From: Clostridia bacterium
GTDB lineage: Bacteria; Bacillota; Clostridia; Christensenellales; Aristaeellaceae
Length of the DNA: 64,000 nt
Direction: 5' to 3'
Assembly: GCA_017428385.1 (NCBI GenBank)
Contig: JAFRQX010000001.1
Location: 57,156 to 121,155, forward strand
Below are positions 8,805 to 17,816 of this stretch, in pieces; position 1 is the first letter of the stretch; every line of letters begins with the position of its first letter. A program made the position numbers and the translations under genes. A model generated the notes under the pieces. That model saw only the letters and a program-made list of their open reading frames with translations, was not told where the DNA came from and ran no database searches.

Positions 8805-9788
8805 ATGGAATACTTACGGCTGAACAACTCTGACCTGACCGTATCCCGCTTCTGTATGGGCGGGTGCCCGATGGGTGGTTTCGACTGGGGAGAAACCAAT
8901 CAACAGGATTTTATCAGGGCAATCCATACAGCACTGGCGGAGGGTGTCACTTTTTTTGACACCGCGGACACCTACGGTCTCGGACAATCGGAGAGAACAC
9001 TTGCGAAAGGCCTGGGAAACCATCGGAAGGATGTCGTCATCCAGACCAAATTCGGAGTCAGGGTTGGAAACGGAAAGACTATCATTGACAATTCCCCCAC
9101 ATGGATCCGGGAGGCGCTGGATCGCTCCCTGAAACGGCTGAACACAGATTATATCGACCTGTATGTCGTTCATTACTGGGACAAAGTTACGCCGCCTGAA
9201 GAAATTGTGGCTGAACTGGAACGGCAGAAGGCTGCCGGTAAAATCCGTTACTTTGGGCTGTCCAATGTGAGAACCAGCGAACTGCCGCAGTGTGTGCCAT
9301 ATAAGGGACAGTTTGTTACCGCACAACACGAGTTTTCTCTCTGCTGCCGCCGCAGGGAGGGAGAACTCCGGCAGATGGAAGAAGAAATGGATACGACGCC
9401 GATGACCTGGGGCAGCCTGGGACAGGGAGTGCTGACAGGAAAATACAACGAGAACGTATCCTTCCCGGAAAACGACCGCCGCAGGAGAGAGGTTTATATA
9501 AACTTCCACGGAGAAAAACTGAGACAGAACCTGAGAATTGTGGAAACGCTGAAAAAGATCGCAGCGAACCATAACGTGAGCTGTGCGGCTGTTGCGATCC
9601 GGTTCATCATGGATTATCTGCCTACAGCGATTCCGATCACAGGCATTAAAAGCGCGGAGCAGATGAAAGACAACCTGAAGTCCATGGACTGGCATCTTTC
9701 ACCCGAAGAGCTCTGCCTTCTGAATAACGTTTCCCTTGAGGGAGAGCAGGAATCAGAGGAAAACATATTATGGCAAAAAGCATTCTGA
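8805..9788 (+). CDS. Aldo/keto reductase
   Basis: 327 residues with the AKR barrel hallmarks: FFDTADTYGLGQSE near the N terminus (catalytic Asp and Tyr), QTKFG (Lys), and VVHYWD (His). The C-terminal PITGIKSAEQMKDN segment is the NADPH-binding part. The start is ATG 8805; the frame is open further up but that part overlaps the preceding gene in another frame. Family role: NAD(P)H-dependent reduction of carbonyls. In this setting it could make or modify a sugar precursor, which is inference. It overlaps the next gene by 19 bp. Confidence 0.85.
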   Translation: MEYLRLNNSDLTVSRFCMGGCPMGGFDWGETNQQDFIRAIHTALAEGVTFFDTADTYGLGQSERTLAKGLGNHRKDVVIQTKFGVRVGNGKTIIDNSPTWIREALDRSLKRLNTDYIDLYVVHYWDKVTPPEEIVAELERQKAAGKIRYFGLSNVRTSELPQCVPYKGQFVTAQHEFSLCCRRREGELRQMEEEMDTTPMTWGSLGQGVLTGKYNENVSFPENDRRRREVYINFHGEKLRQNLRIVETLKKIAANHNVSCAAVAIRFIMDYLPTAIPITGIKSAEQMKDNLKSMDWHLSPEELCLLNNVSLEGEQESEENILWQKAF

Positions 9789-10894
9789 TCACCTGCACGG
9801 ATTCCATGATGAAACAGTTCCTGGAACCTCATGTTAAAAATCTTGCCGGGAACGGCTATGAAGTGGAGATTGCCTGTTCGGAGGTGCTGAACAGGATGGC
9901 AGAGGTAAGGGAGGATCTGGGAGAATATGCCCGGATTCACCTGCTTCACCTGAAACGCAGTCCGCTGGCACTGTCAAACTTCAGGGGATACCGGGAAATA
10001 AAGAAGATTATCGACGAAGGACAATATGACCTGATCTGGACCAATGAGCCTGTGATGGGCGTCGCGACCAGGCTTGCGGCACGAAAAGGCAGAAAGCTGG
10101 GCACCAGGGTGATGTACATGGTGCACGGCTTTCATTTCTATACAGGCGCACCTTTGCTGAACTGGCTGCTTTTTTATCCGGTGGAGCGCCTGATGGCGTC
10201 AAAAGCGGATTGTATCTGTACAATCAACCGGGAAGACTATGCCCGGGCACAGAAGATGCACACGCCCAAAGCAGCTTATATCCATGGCGTCGGAATTGAC
10301 ACGGAGCGGCTGAAAGAAGGAGAAAACCGAACAGATCTACGGAAGGAACTGGGGCTTCCGCAGAATGCTTTCCTGGTGCTCTCTGTCGGTGAACTGAATG
10401 AAAACAAAAACCAGCAGGTGATCATACAGGCTGTCGCACAGCTGAATGACCCGCAAGTTCATTACATCCTGTGCGGAAAAGGAGACAGGCTGAAGGAACT
10501 GCAGGAACTGGTGGAAGAACTGCATATTTCCGAACAGGTTCACTTCCTGGGCTACCGGAAAGATATTGCGGAGATCTGCAGGCAGTGTGATCTTTTCGCG
10601 CTGCCTTCCAGACGGGAAGGATTGCCGTTTGCAGCCATGGAGGCAATGTATTGCGGCCTGCCGCTGGTCAATTCCGGTATCCGGGGACTGACAGACATCA
10701 CGGAAGACGGAAGCTCCGGCTATATCTGTGGGACGGATGACGTTCAGCAGTATGCTGACAGCATCCGGAAGCTTAAGAACAATCCGGACGCCCGGATGAG
10801 GATGGGAGAGCGCAACCGGAAGACAGTTGAAGCCTTTACCATCGGACAGACAAAGCAGGAAATCTTTCAGCTGATCCGGGAACTCCTGTCATAA
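9770..10894 (+). CDS. GT4-type glycosyltransferase (capsular/EPS)
   Basis: 374-residue GT-B fold enzyme. The N-terminal Rossmann half has NEPVMGVATRLAAR and VHGFHFY. The C-terminal half has LSVGELNENKN and the EGLPFAAMEAMYCGLP motif (EX7E-type, nucleotide-sugar binding). It resembles the EpsD/CapM group, which adds sugars to lipid-linked repeat units at the inner membrane face. Its start lies within the end of the reductase gene, so translation is coupled. The donor and acceptor cannot be inferred. Confidence 0.85.
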   Translation: MAKSILITCTDSMMKQFLEPHVKNLAGNGYEVEIACSEVLNRMAEVREDLGEYARIHLLHLKRSPLALSNFRGYREIKKIIDEGQYDLIWTNEPVMGVATRLAARKGRKLGTRVMYMVHGFHFYTGAPLLNWLLFYPVERLMASKADCICTINREDYARAQKMHTPKAAYIHGVGIDTERLKEGENRTDLRKELGLPQNAFLVLSVGELNENKNQQVIIQAVAQLNDPQVHYILCGKGDRLKELQELVEELHISEQVHFLGYRKDIAEICRQCDLFALPSRREGLPFAAMEAMYCGLPLVNSGIRGLTDITEDGSSGYICGTDDVQQYADSIRKLKNNPDARMRMGERNRKTVEAFTIGQTKQEIFQLIRELLS

Positions 10895-10945
10895 AACCAG
10901 CTTTTATTCATTTCTACAAATCCCAAAGGAGAAAAAACAAGTCCG

Positions 10946-12028
10946 TTGATTATTTCCGCTGTATACCTGCTTGTGCTGGCCGCTACTTTAACGCTTGGTT
11001 TTCTGGCACAGGCGAATCCCAAAAGCAGAATAACGCGTACAGGCACTCTCATGACCCGGCCTGATCCAGTCTTTGCCTTCGTGGCCGCGGCCACCCTGAT
11101 CATTGTGGCCGGGCTGCGCTACAGGGTCGGTACGGATTATATGGCCTATTACCGGACCAGGGTTAGCGACTGGAAGACCGTCTGGGAATACCTGATCCAT
11201 TTCCGCGAACCCGGCATCCGGCTGCTGAGCAGGATTTCCACAATGATTGCGGACGACGGGGCCGTACTGATTTTCCTCTGCGCGGTGATCATCATCGGTA
11301 TATACAGCAGGAAGATCTATCAATACAGCCCCATGTACCTGGTCAGCATGCTGCTGTTCCTTTTTCTGGGAGACTGGACGGGCAGTTTTAACGGGATCCG
11401 CCAGTATCTGGCTGCCGCGATTGTGTTTGCCGGACACCGGTATATCCTGAAACGCAGGTTTGTCCCTTATCTGCTGACGGTGCTGGCGGCGATGCTGTTT
11501 CACAAATCAGCAGTAGTGATGCTCGTGCCGTATTTCCTGTTTGCCAGGAAGCCTGACGCAACGCAGTTTGTTATTCTGGCTGCGGGAGCGCTTGTTATCC
11601 GCTTCTCTTACGAAGGTGTGATGCAGCTGGTTGAGCTGTTCAAGGGCTCTTTCATTGACTGGAACGACGTGTATATGACGCGGGATATCAATCCTTTGAG
11701 AATCGTTGTCAGTTTTGTTCCCATCATTCTTTTCTTTTCTTCCTGTGACCGGAAAAAGATGAATAAAACGCAGGAACTGTATATTAACAGCCTGTTCTTT
11801 CACGCGTTTGCCATGCTGGCCAGCATGGGAAGCGCTTATTTCGGGCGGATCGGCATCTATACCGGAGCGATGACCTGCATCGGATACGGCCACCTGTTCA
11901 GCCTGATCCCCAGAAGCAGACACCGGAACGCAGTCATTATGGTGGTACTTCTGGTACTGCTTGTATATTGGATTTACTCCCTGCAGCCAGGAAGCCTGCG
12001 GGATTTCAGATGGATTTTTGAACGATGA
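10946..12028 (+). CDS. EpsG-family polysaccharide polymerase-like membrane protein
   Basis: 360 residues, about ten membrane segments. Conserved EpsG motifs are clear: GLRYRVGTDYMAYY, FNGIRQYLAAAIVF and LFHKSAVVMLVPYFLF. Family role: Wzy-like polymerisation of repeat units. The start is a TTG at 10946; no ATG or GTG is available and AAAGGAG lies 14 bp upstream, which is rather far. Its last 4 bp overlap the next start (ATGA). An EpsG polymerase beside an ABC exporter is an unusual pairing, treated in the findings. Confidence 0.85.
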   Translation: MIISAVYLLVLAATLTLGFLAQANPKSRITRTGTLMTRPDPVFAFVAAATLIIVAGLRYRVGTDYMAYYRTRVSDWKTVWEYLIHFREPGIRLLSRISTMIADDGAVLIFLCAVIIIGIYSRKIYQYSPMYLVSMLLFLFLGDWTGSFNGIRQYLAAAIVFAGHRYILKRRFVPYLLTVLAAMLFHKSAVVMLVPYFLFARKPDATQFVILAAGALVIRFSYEGVMQLVELFKGSFIDWNDVYMTRDINPLRIVVSFVPIILFFSSCDRKKMNKTQELYINSLFFHAFAMLASMGSAYFGRIGIYTGAMTCIGYGHLFSLIPRSRHRNAVIMVVLLVLLVYWIYSLQPGSLRDFRWIFER

Positions 12029-13137
12029 GCGTGAACGAAAACGAGACGCGGGAAAAAGTGAAACGTATTTTCATGGTCGGATACAGCGGCAATAAGGGCG
12101 GTGTGGAAACTTATATTGACCAGCTGGTGAAAGCATTGCCGCAGTATGAGATTGTCCTGAGTCTCCCGGTAATGACCATTGCCGGAAGGGAATGGTTCAG
12201 GCCGCGGAACCGCCATCACTATATCCGCTACCGGGCATTCTGGCACCGTTTTTTCCGCGAAAATCATTTTGACGCGGTTTATTACAACACCTGCGATATT
12301 GTCAGCCTTGATATGCTGCGGTTTGCAAAGCGTGCCGGGATTCCGGTGCGTATTATCCATTCGCATAACACCGGAAACCAGCAGGATATCGAAAAAAAAC
12401 TGAGCCTGTTCCACCAACTGTCGGAACGGATCAATCAAAGGAACCTGGATTGTTTTGCCACCCACCTGCTGGCCTGTTCGGAAAAAGCGGGAAGATGGAT
12501 GTTTGGCAAACGGCCGTTTACTGTAATCCGCAACGGTATAGATATCGAAAGATTCAGATTCAGGGAAGAAAACAGGGAAGCGGTCAGAAAACAGTACGGT
12601 TTCGGGGAAGGCCTGTTGGTTGGAATCATCGGGCGGCTGTCTGCGCAGAAGAATCCGGGATATGCGCTGCATGTCCTGGAGGCATTGTTCCGCATGGAAC
12701 CTTCCGCCAGGGCCTTTTTTGCCGGAGACGGTCCGCTTCTGGAAGAAATAAAGGACAAGGCAAAAAGAGCGGGAACAGGGGAACGGATTGTTTTCACCGG
12801 TGCGGTGGATGATGTGCCTGCGTGGATGTCTGCGGCTGACGTACTGCTGATGCCCTCCCTTTTTGAGGGCTTTCCTTTTGTGCTGATCGAGGCACAGGCG
12901 TCCGGACTGCCCTGTATTGTTTCCTCCAATGTTACCCGTGAAGCTGACCTGACCGGGCTTGTTCGTTTTGCTGACCTGAACGAATCCCCGGAAGAATGGG
13001 CGAAAAAGCTTATCGAATGTGCCGGACAGAAAAGAAAAGAGTATACCGCGCAGATTGTTTCAGCCGGGTATACCGTTCAGCATATGTCTGAACAGGTGCA
13101 AAAAATGTTTGAAGGCGGGGATACAACACGAGGCTGA
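12025..13137 (+). CDS. GT4-type glycosyltransferase
   Basis: 370-residue GT-B enzyme. The N-terminal GYSGNKGGVETYIDQL motif and IIHSHNT are typical of EPS/capsule GT4 transferases. The C-terminal half has IGRLSAQKNP, GDGPLLEEI and FEGFPFVLIEAQASGLP. It is translationally coupled to the EpsG-like gene through an ATGA overlap. It resembles the enzyme at 23406-24494, so the two probably descend from one ancestor and act at different linkage steps. Confidence 0.85.
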   Translation: MSVNENETREKVKRIFMVGYSGNKGGVETYIDQLVKALPQYEIVLSLPVMTIAGREWFRPRNRHHYIRYRAFWHRFFRENHFDAVYYNTCDIVSLDMLRFAKRAGIPVRIIHSHNTGNQQDIEKKLSLFHQLSERINQRNLDCFATHLLACSEKAGRWMFGKRPFTVIRNGIDIERFRFREENREAVRKQYGFGEGLLVGIIGRLSAQKNPGYALHVLEALFRMEPSARAFFAGDGPLLEEIKDKAKRAGTGERIVFTGAVDDVPAWMSAADVLLMPSLFEGFPFVLIEAQASGLPCIVSSNVTREADLTGLVRFADLNESPEEWAKKLIECAGQKRKEYTAQIVSAGYTVQHMSEQVQKMFEGGDTTRG

Positions 13138-13820
13138 CAGCCCATATCCGCAGGAAGATCTGGAATATAAACCGCGGCAGGATCAACAAAAGAAACCGTG
13201 CCCGGTTCCATAACCCGGATGTGTCCATTATATCCATGAACTGTATCGGGGGAGTGCTGGCTCACGATCTGGGCATCCGCTTCAATTCGCCGACAGTTAA
13301 CCTGTATTTCCGGGCGGAAGATTTCATCCGGTTCTGTGAAAAACTGCCTTACTACCTGTCCCTGCAGGAAATGATTCCGTGCACAGATCCAGCCGTAATC
13401 GGGGAAAGGACTTATCCGGTTGCGTACCTGGGAGACCTGGTACTGTACCTGGTCCATTACGCTTCCGTGGAAGAGGCAAACCGGAAATGGCAGGAAAGGA
13501 AAGCACGCCTCCACATGAACAATCTTGTCATCCTGGCAACGGACAGGGACGGCATGACGGAGGAACTGAAAGAACGATTCGATAAACTTCCGTACAGGAA
13601 GGTGCTTTTCACAAAACAGCCGGACCCTGGCCGCCCGGACAGCGTGTATATTCCGGGGTATGAGGCGGAAGAATCCCTGGGACTGATTACAGATCCCTTT
13701 GGAATCCGAGGGAAAAGAATCATAGATCAGTATGATTGGGTTGGTTTCCTGAACGGGGAACAGGAATCCGGGACAGCAACGGTAATCTGCGGCCGACCCG
13801 GACAAGACAGATGTATATGA
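13134..13820 (+). CDS. DUF1919 family protein (exopolysaccharide-associated), probable CTG start
   Basis: About 228 residues if read from CTG 13134; a GTG at 13221 gives 199. The core VSIISMNCIGGVLAHDLG and SPTVNLYF is diagnostic of DUF1919, which occurs in capsule and EPS clusters with unknown chemistry. The reading frame is open upstream of 13221 with a basic stretch (IRRKIWNINRGRINKRNRA) of the sort that precedes the core in relatives. There is no ATG, GTG or TTG in it. The CTG overlaps the previous TGA by 3 nt (CTGA), with AAGGCGGGG about 13 nt upstream. The end overlaps the next gene. Confidence 0.65.
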   Translation: MTAHIRRKIWNINRGRINKRNRARFHNPDVSIISMNCIGGVLAHDLGIRFNSPTVNLYFRAEDFIRFCEKLPYYLSLQEMIPCTDPAVIGERTYPVAYLGDLVLYLVHYASVEEANRKWQERKARLHMNNLVILATDRDGMTEELKERFDKLPYRKVLFTKQPDPGRPDSVYIPGYEAEESLGLITDPFGIRGKRIIDQYDWVGFLNGEQESGTATVICGRPGQDRCI

Positions 13821-14920
13821 CAGACGAAAGGATTGAACAGTATTATTCTGTGGGCAGAATGAAGATGAAGAAGACGGAGACAGGTATACCGGCTGAGTAT
13901 TCATGCGGGGAAAAGGGCTGCAGCTATTCCGTCTGCTATGTGCTGACAGAGAAAAACGGAAGCAGGAAGTATTATAACCAGATGCTGGTTTCCATTGCTT
14001 CTCTCCGTTACCGCTCTTTTACCGGCCGGGTGTACGTTGTGGCGGATAACCTTACTGCGCAGCATATGACAGGAGAACAGCGGGACGGGCTGAAAAAGTA
14101 CCAGGCGGAGACGGTGACAGTTGATATACCGGACAGCTTCTCAGCTGCTGAAAGAAGCAGGTACCTCAAAACATCACTGAGAGAATATATCACGGGTGAT
14201 TTTCTTTATCTTGATACGGATACAGTTTTTGCTGACCAACTGCCGGAACAGGTCAGCGAGGCCGAACTTGCGCTAGTTCAGGATCAGGATGATTTGCTGA
14301 GGAGCGGAACCGCCGAGAAGCTGGTTCCGGAATGCTTTTCCTTCAGGGAAAAGAAAGAATATTTGCAATGCGGATATGATGACAGAAAAATACGGGTGTT
14401 TTATAACGGCGGTGTGATCTGGTCCCGTGACACGGAAAAATCGCATCTTTTTTTCCGGGAATGGCATAAAGCATGGCTGGCCGGCAGGGAAAAAGGGGTT
14501 ATGCTGGACCAGCCTTCCCTGAACGAAACAAATCGGCTGCTTGATGATGAAATAGAGATGCTGGATGGTATATGGAATGTACAGGTAACAAGGCCTTATG
14601 CCCAAAAGTATATTGACCGGGCGATCATTCTTCATTATTTCAACAGTCGGAAAAACAATGTATACCTGCTTGGCTATCTGGATTCGGAAGAACAGGTGCC
14701 GGACAACAGGAAGGTACAGGCCATCATCGAATCTCCCAGGGACGCGTTCCTTTCGAACCGCTATCTGCTCCGGGACGGAGTTACCGAGGAAGTGCTGTAC
14801 AGCAAAACGGTTACCACTATGAAATACCTCTATCAGCATCATCTGCAGATGTACCGGGCAATTAATTACGCGCTTTCTCTCCTGTACAGGATAATGGGCG
14901 GCGGGAAAGCAAAAGAATGA
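13811..14920 (+). CDS. GT8-like glycosyltransferase
   Basis: About 369 residues. The GT-A pattern includes YNQMLVSIASLR, then FLYLDTDTVF (DxD metal-binding motif) and later VFYNGGVIWSRD and LDQPSLNE, as in GT8/glycogenin-like enzymes. The start is uncertain: ATG 13811 is used because the domain lies downstream of it, and ATG 13817 forms an ATGA overlap with the previous stop. A start at 13736 would run deep into the DUF1919 gene. Presumably it transfers a hexose within the repeat unit or a side chain. Confidence 0.7.
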   Translation: MYMTDERIEQYYSVGRMKMKKTETGIPAEYSCGEKGCSYSVCYVLTEKNGSRKYYNQMLVSIASLRYRSFTGRVYVVADNLTAQHMTGEQRDGLKKYQAETVTVDIPDSFSAAERSRYLKTSLREYITGDFLYLDTDTVFADQLPEQVSEAELALVQDQDDLLRSGTAEKLVPECFSFREKKEYLQCGYDDRKIRVFYNGGVIWSRDTEKSHLFFREWHKAWLAGREKGVMLDQPSLNETNRLLDDEIEMLDGIWNVQVTRPYAQKYIDRAIILHYFNSRKNNVYLLGYLDSEEQVPDNRKVQAIIESPRDAFLSNRYLLRDGVTEEVLYSKTVTTMKYLYQHHLQMYRAINYALSLLYRIMGGGKAKE

Positions 14921-14939
14921 ATCGGCATGGATTACAAAA

Positions 14940-15890
14940 ATGATCAGCATCATCGTTCCGGCATACAAGGTTGAGCTGTTTCTTGAACAGTGTATTGAAA
15001 GCATTCTGGCCCAGACCTGTCAGGATATTGAGGTGCTCCTTGTGGATGACGGGTCGCCGGATCAGTGCGGAGTAATCTGTGATTCCTGGGCAACCAGGGA
15101 TCAGCGGATTCGGGTCATCCATCAGGATAACGCCGGAGTCGCTGCTGCCCGGAACGCGGCACTCAATCTTGCCAAAGGAGAATACGTCGGTTTTGTAGAC
15201 CCGGACGACTGGATCGCACCCGGGATGTACGGAAAGATGCTGGAATGCATTGAGAAATACAATGCTGATATCGTTGTGTGCGGATATACCTATTGCAGTG
15301 AGGCGGGAGAGACGGACGAAATGCGCCCGTACGTGCGCAGGCCGGAGGAATGCATCGACCGGAAGGAAGCCGTGCGAAGGATGGCGGATATTCCACCGAC
15401 CCTGCGGCATGTCGTCTGGAACAAGCTTTTTCGTCGGAGCCTGGTTGGGGATATCCGTTTTCCGGAAGACTTCCGATCATCAGAGGACGTATTTTTCCTG
15501 ACGGACTGCCTGCTGAAAGCCGGAACTGTTGTCTGCATTCACGAACCCCTTTATTACAACCGCGTTCGCGGGGGGAGTGCAACACACGGCGGGCTCAGCA
15601 TTCATGAACTGGCTCATTCCTTCAAGGCACACGAATACATGTACCGCCGTATCACTGAGACATATCCGGACCTGAAGGCGGTCAGTCAGGCTTTCTACCT
15701 GGATGTGATGGAACTGAAGTATAACGAAGCCTGCAGAAGGCAGCCTGCAGAGCGGAGCACAGAAGAAAACCGTGATCTGCAAAGAATGAAAAAGATGATC
15801 CGTTCGGAGGCAGTGAAGGCACTTCTGAACGGAAAAATCTACTGGAAAACAAGGATTTCCTATCTCATGAGTTTAAACGGATGGAAATGA
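14940..15890 (+). CDS. GT2 glycosyltransferase
   Basis: 316 residues starting MISIIVPAYKVELFLEQCI. The GT-A motifs LLVDDGSPDQ, NAGVAAARNAAL and GFVDPDDW (the DxD-type metal site) are all present. The C-terminal WNKLFRR and YYNRVRGGS segments match capsule GT2 enzymes such as WfgS/CpsI types. It belongs to the same subgroup as the genes at 20603 and 24524, which share WNKLW/F and YHYRQ/YYNR motifs. Confidence 0.88.
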   Translation: MISIIVPAYKVELFLEQCIESILAQTCQDIEVLLVDDGSPDQCGVICDSWATRDQRIRVIHQDNAGVAAARNAALNLAKGEYVGFVDPDDWIAPGMYGKMLECIEKYNADIVVCGYTYCSEAGETDEMRPYVRRPEECIDRKEAVRRMADIPPTLRHVVWNKLFRRSLVGDIRFPEDFRSSEDVFFLTDCLLKAGTVVCIHEPLYYNRVRGGSATHGGLSIHELAHSFKAHEYMYRRITETYPDLKAVSQAFYLDVMELKYNEACRRQPAERSTEENRDLQRMKKMIRSEAVKALLNGKIYWKTRISYLMSLNGWK

Positions 15891-15894
15891 AGAG

Positions 15895-16935
15895 ATGAAG
15901 CGCGAACAGTATCCCATTGATTTTGTCCTGTTCTGGGTTGATCCGCTCAATAAACAATGGCAGCAGGAAAAAGCAGAATATCAGGCAAAAGCGTCCGGAG
16001 AACAGGAGCAGGAGGGCAATCTGGCTGTACGGTACAGGGATTGGGATAACCTGCAATACTGGTTCCGGGGCGTGGAAAAATACGCACCTTGGGTCAGGAA
16101 GGTCTATCTTGTAACCTGGGGTGCTGTGCCGGAATGGCTGGATACGGCAAATCCTAAGCTGGAGATCGTGTATGACCATGACATCCTGCCGGAAGGATGC
16201 GCACCTGTTTTCAGTTCGAATCCCAAAGATGTCAATATTCACAGAATACCGGGACTCAGTGAGCATTTTGTCTATTTCAATGACGACATGTTCCTGACAA
16301 AGGAAACCCAGCCGACAGATTTCTTTGTGAATGGACTGCCAAGGGAGATGGCAGTTTCCTATGTGCTGTCCAATAATCCGGATAATGACTCTTTTCAGCA
16401 TATTCTGTTCACGATGATGGGGGTGGTCAACGGCTGTTTTTCCAAGAAGGAAGTGCAGCGAAAACACTGGCATCAGTGGTATACGCTGAAGTACGGGAAA
16501 CAGGTAATCAATACCTTGAGGACCAGACCGTTCAGGTTCTTTTCGGGCATCATGATTCCGCATCTGCCAAGTCCCCTGCGAAGATCCACGTGCGAAGAAG
16601 TGTGGCAGGAGATACCGGATCATCTGATGGACACATCATCACACCGGTTCAGGGATCCGAAAGATCTGAATCAGTACATTTTCCGTTACTGGGCGATCTG
16701 CAAGGGTGAATTCATTCCGACCAACGTATATAAATACGGCAAAGAATACTTTTTCCATGACGGACTTACGGAAAAACTATGCAGTGATATTACAACCCAA
16801 AGGTATAAGATGATCTGCATCAACGACAGCAGGGAAGTCCGGGACTTTGAATCCTGCAAAGCACAGATCAGGGAAGCCTTTGACAAAATACTGCCTGATA
16901 AATCTTCTTTTGAAAAGGACAACCATGAAAGATAA
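15895..16935 (+). CDS. Stealth-family sugar-phosphate transferase (capsular polysaccharide phosphotransferase)
   Basis: 346 residues with the Stealth blocks in order: CR1 IDFVLFWVDP near residue 10, CR2 RYRDWDNLQYWFRGVEKY then KVYLVTWG (about 45-80) with FVYFNDDMF (about 120), CR3 around the HLPSPLRRS region and a short CR4 near the end. Family knowledge: Stealth proteins transfer hexose-1-phosphate from nucleotide sugars to build phosphodiester-linked capsules. This points to a phosphate-containing polymer here, and LicD in the same operon agrees. It starts 5 bp after the previous stop and overlaps the ABC permease by 11 bp. Confidence 0.9.
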   Translation: MKREQYPIDFVLFWVDPLNKQWQQEKAEYQAKASGEQEQEGNLAVRYRDWDNLQYWFRGVEKYAPWVRKVYLVTWGAVPEWLDTANPKLEIVYDHDILPEGCAPVFSSNPKDVNIHRIPGLSEHFVYFNDDMFLTKETQPTDFFVNGLPREMAVSYVLSNNPDNDSFQHILFTMMGVVNGCFSKKEVQRKHWHQWYTLKYGKQVINTLRTRPFRFFSGIMIPHLPSPLRRSTCEEVWQEIPDHLMDTSSHRFRDPKDLNQYIFRYWAICKGEFIPTNVYKYGKEYFFHDGLTEKLCSDITTQRYKMICINDSREVRDFESCKAQIREAFDKILPDKSSFEKDNHER

Positions 16936-17794
16936 CAACGCCTTCCAGATGACGATCACTTCCGAGCGAAAACTGCTGGATTTTAACCTGAGGGAACTGA
17001 TTCGATACCGGGATCTGATCTATTTGTTTGTGAAACGGGACTTTACTTCCCTGTACAAACAAACCATTCTCGGACCGCTGTGGGCCATCATTCAGCCGCT
17101 GCTGACGACAGTTGTTTTTACGATCATCTTCGGGAACCTGGCCGGACTGACCACTGCAGATGTTTCCGGTACATTCGTTATTCCCGGCTTCCTGTTCTAC
17201 ATGTCCGGCAGTATCTGCTGGACCTATTTTGCCAACACGCTGAACGAAACCTCCGGTACCTTTATCCGGAACCGGAAGACCATGGGGAAGGTTTATTATC
17301 CCCGGCTGGCAGCGCCGATCGCTACGGCCTGTTCCAATCTGATTGCCTTCGCGGTGCAGCTGATTATGTTTTTCGGTTTCTGGCTGTACTTCCTGCTGCA
17401 GGGTGGAACAGCCATCCGGATCACGCCGATGCTGCTGCTCCTGCCGCTGCTGATCCTGCAGATGATGCTGCTCTCCATCGGAACGGGCATCATCATATCC
17501 TCCGTTACAACAAAGTACCGGGATCTGATGCACCTGGTCGGATTCGGGATTCAGCTCTGGCAGTATGCCTCGCCGATTGCCTACGGCCTGGAGCTGGTAC
17601 CGAAACAATATCAGGGACTCTATATGCTGAATCCGGTGACGCCGGTCATTACGACTTTCCGCTATGCCGTATTCGGGTTCGGGTATTTCCAGACTGGGTA
17701 TTACCTGCTGAGCTGGGGAATGACCCTGCTGATATTCTTTATCGGACTGGTTCTTTTTCATCGCATTGAACGGACTTTTATGGATACCATCTGA
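16925..17794 (+). CDS. ABC-2 polysaccharide exporter permease (TagG/Wzm-like)
   Basis: 289 residues with six membrane segments. The N-terminal amphipathic helix FNLRELIRYRDLIYLFVKRDF followed by LGPLWAIIQPL is the hallmark of TagG/Wzm/KpsM permeases. With the next gene it would form the exporter that flips a completed lipid-linked polymer across the membrane. The start is ATG 16925 because the preceding frame belongs to the Stealth gene. It ends 22 bp before the ATPase gene. Confidence 0.92.
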   Translation: MKDNNAFQMTITSERKLLDFNLRELIRYRDLIYLFVKRDFTSLYKQTILGPLWAIIQPLLTTVVFTIIFGNLAGLTTADVSGTFVIPGFLFYMSGSICWTYFANTLNETSGTFIRNRKTMGKVYYPRLAAPIATACSNLIAFAVQLIMFFGFWLYFLLQGGTAIRITPMLLLLPLLILQMMLLSIGTGIIISSVTTKYRDLMHLVGFGIQLWQYASPIAYGLELVPKQYQGLYMLNPVTPVITTFRYAVFGFGYFQTGYYLLSWGMTLLIFFIGLVLFHRIERTFMDTI

Positions 17795-17816
17795 GTGAAG
17801 GGGCAAACAGTAATCC

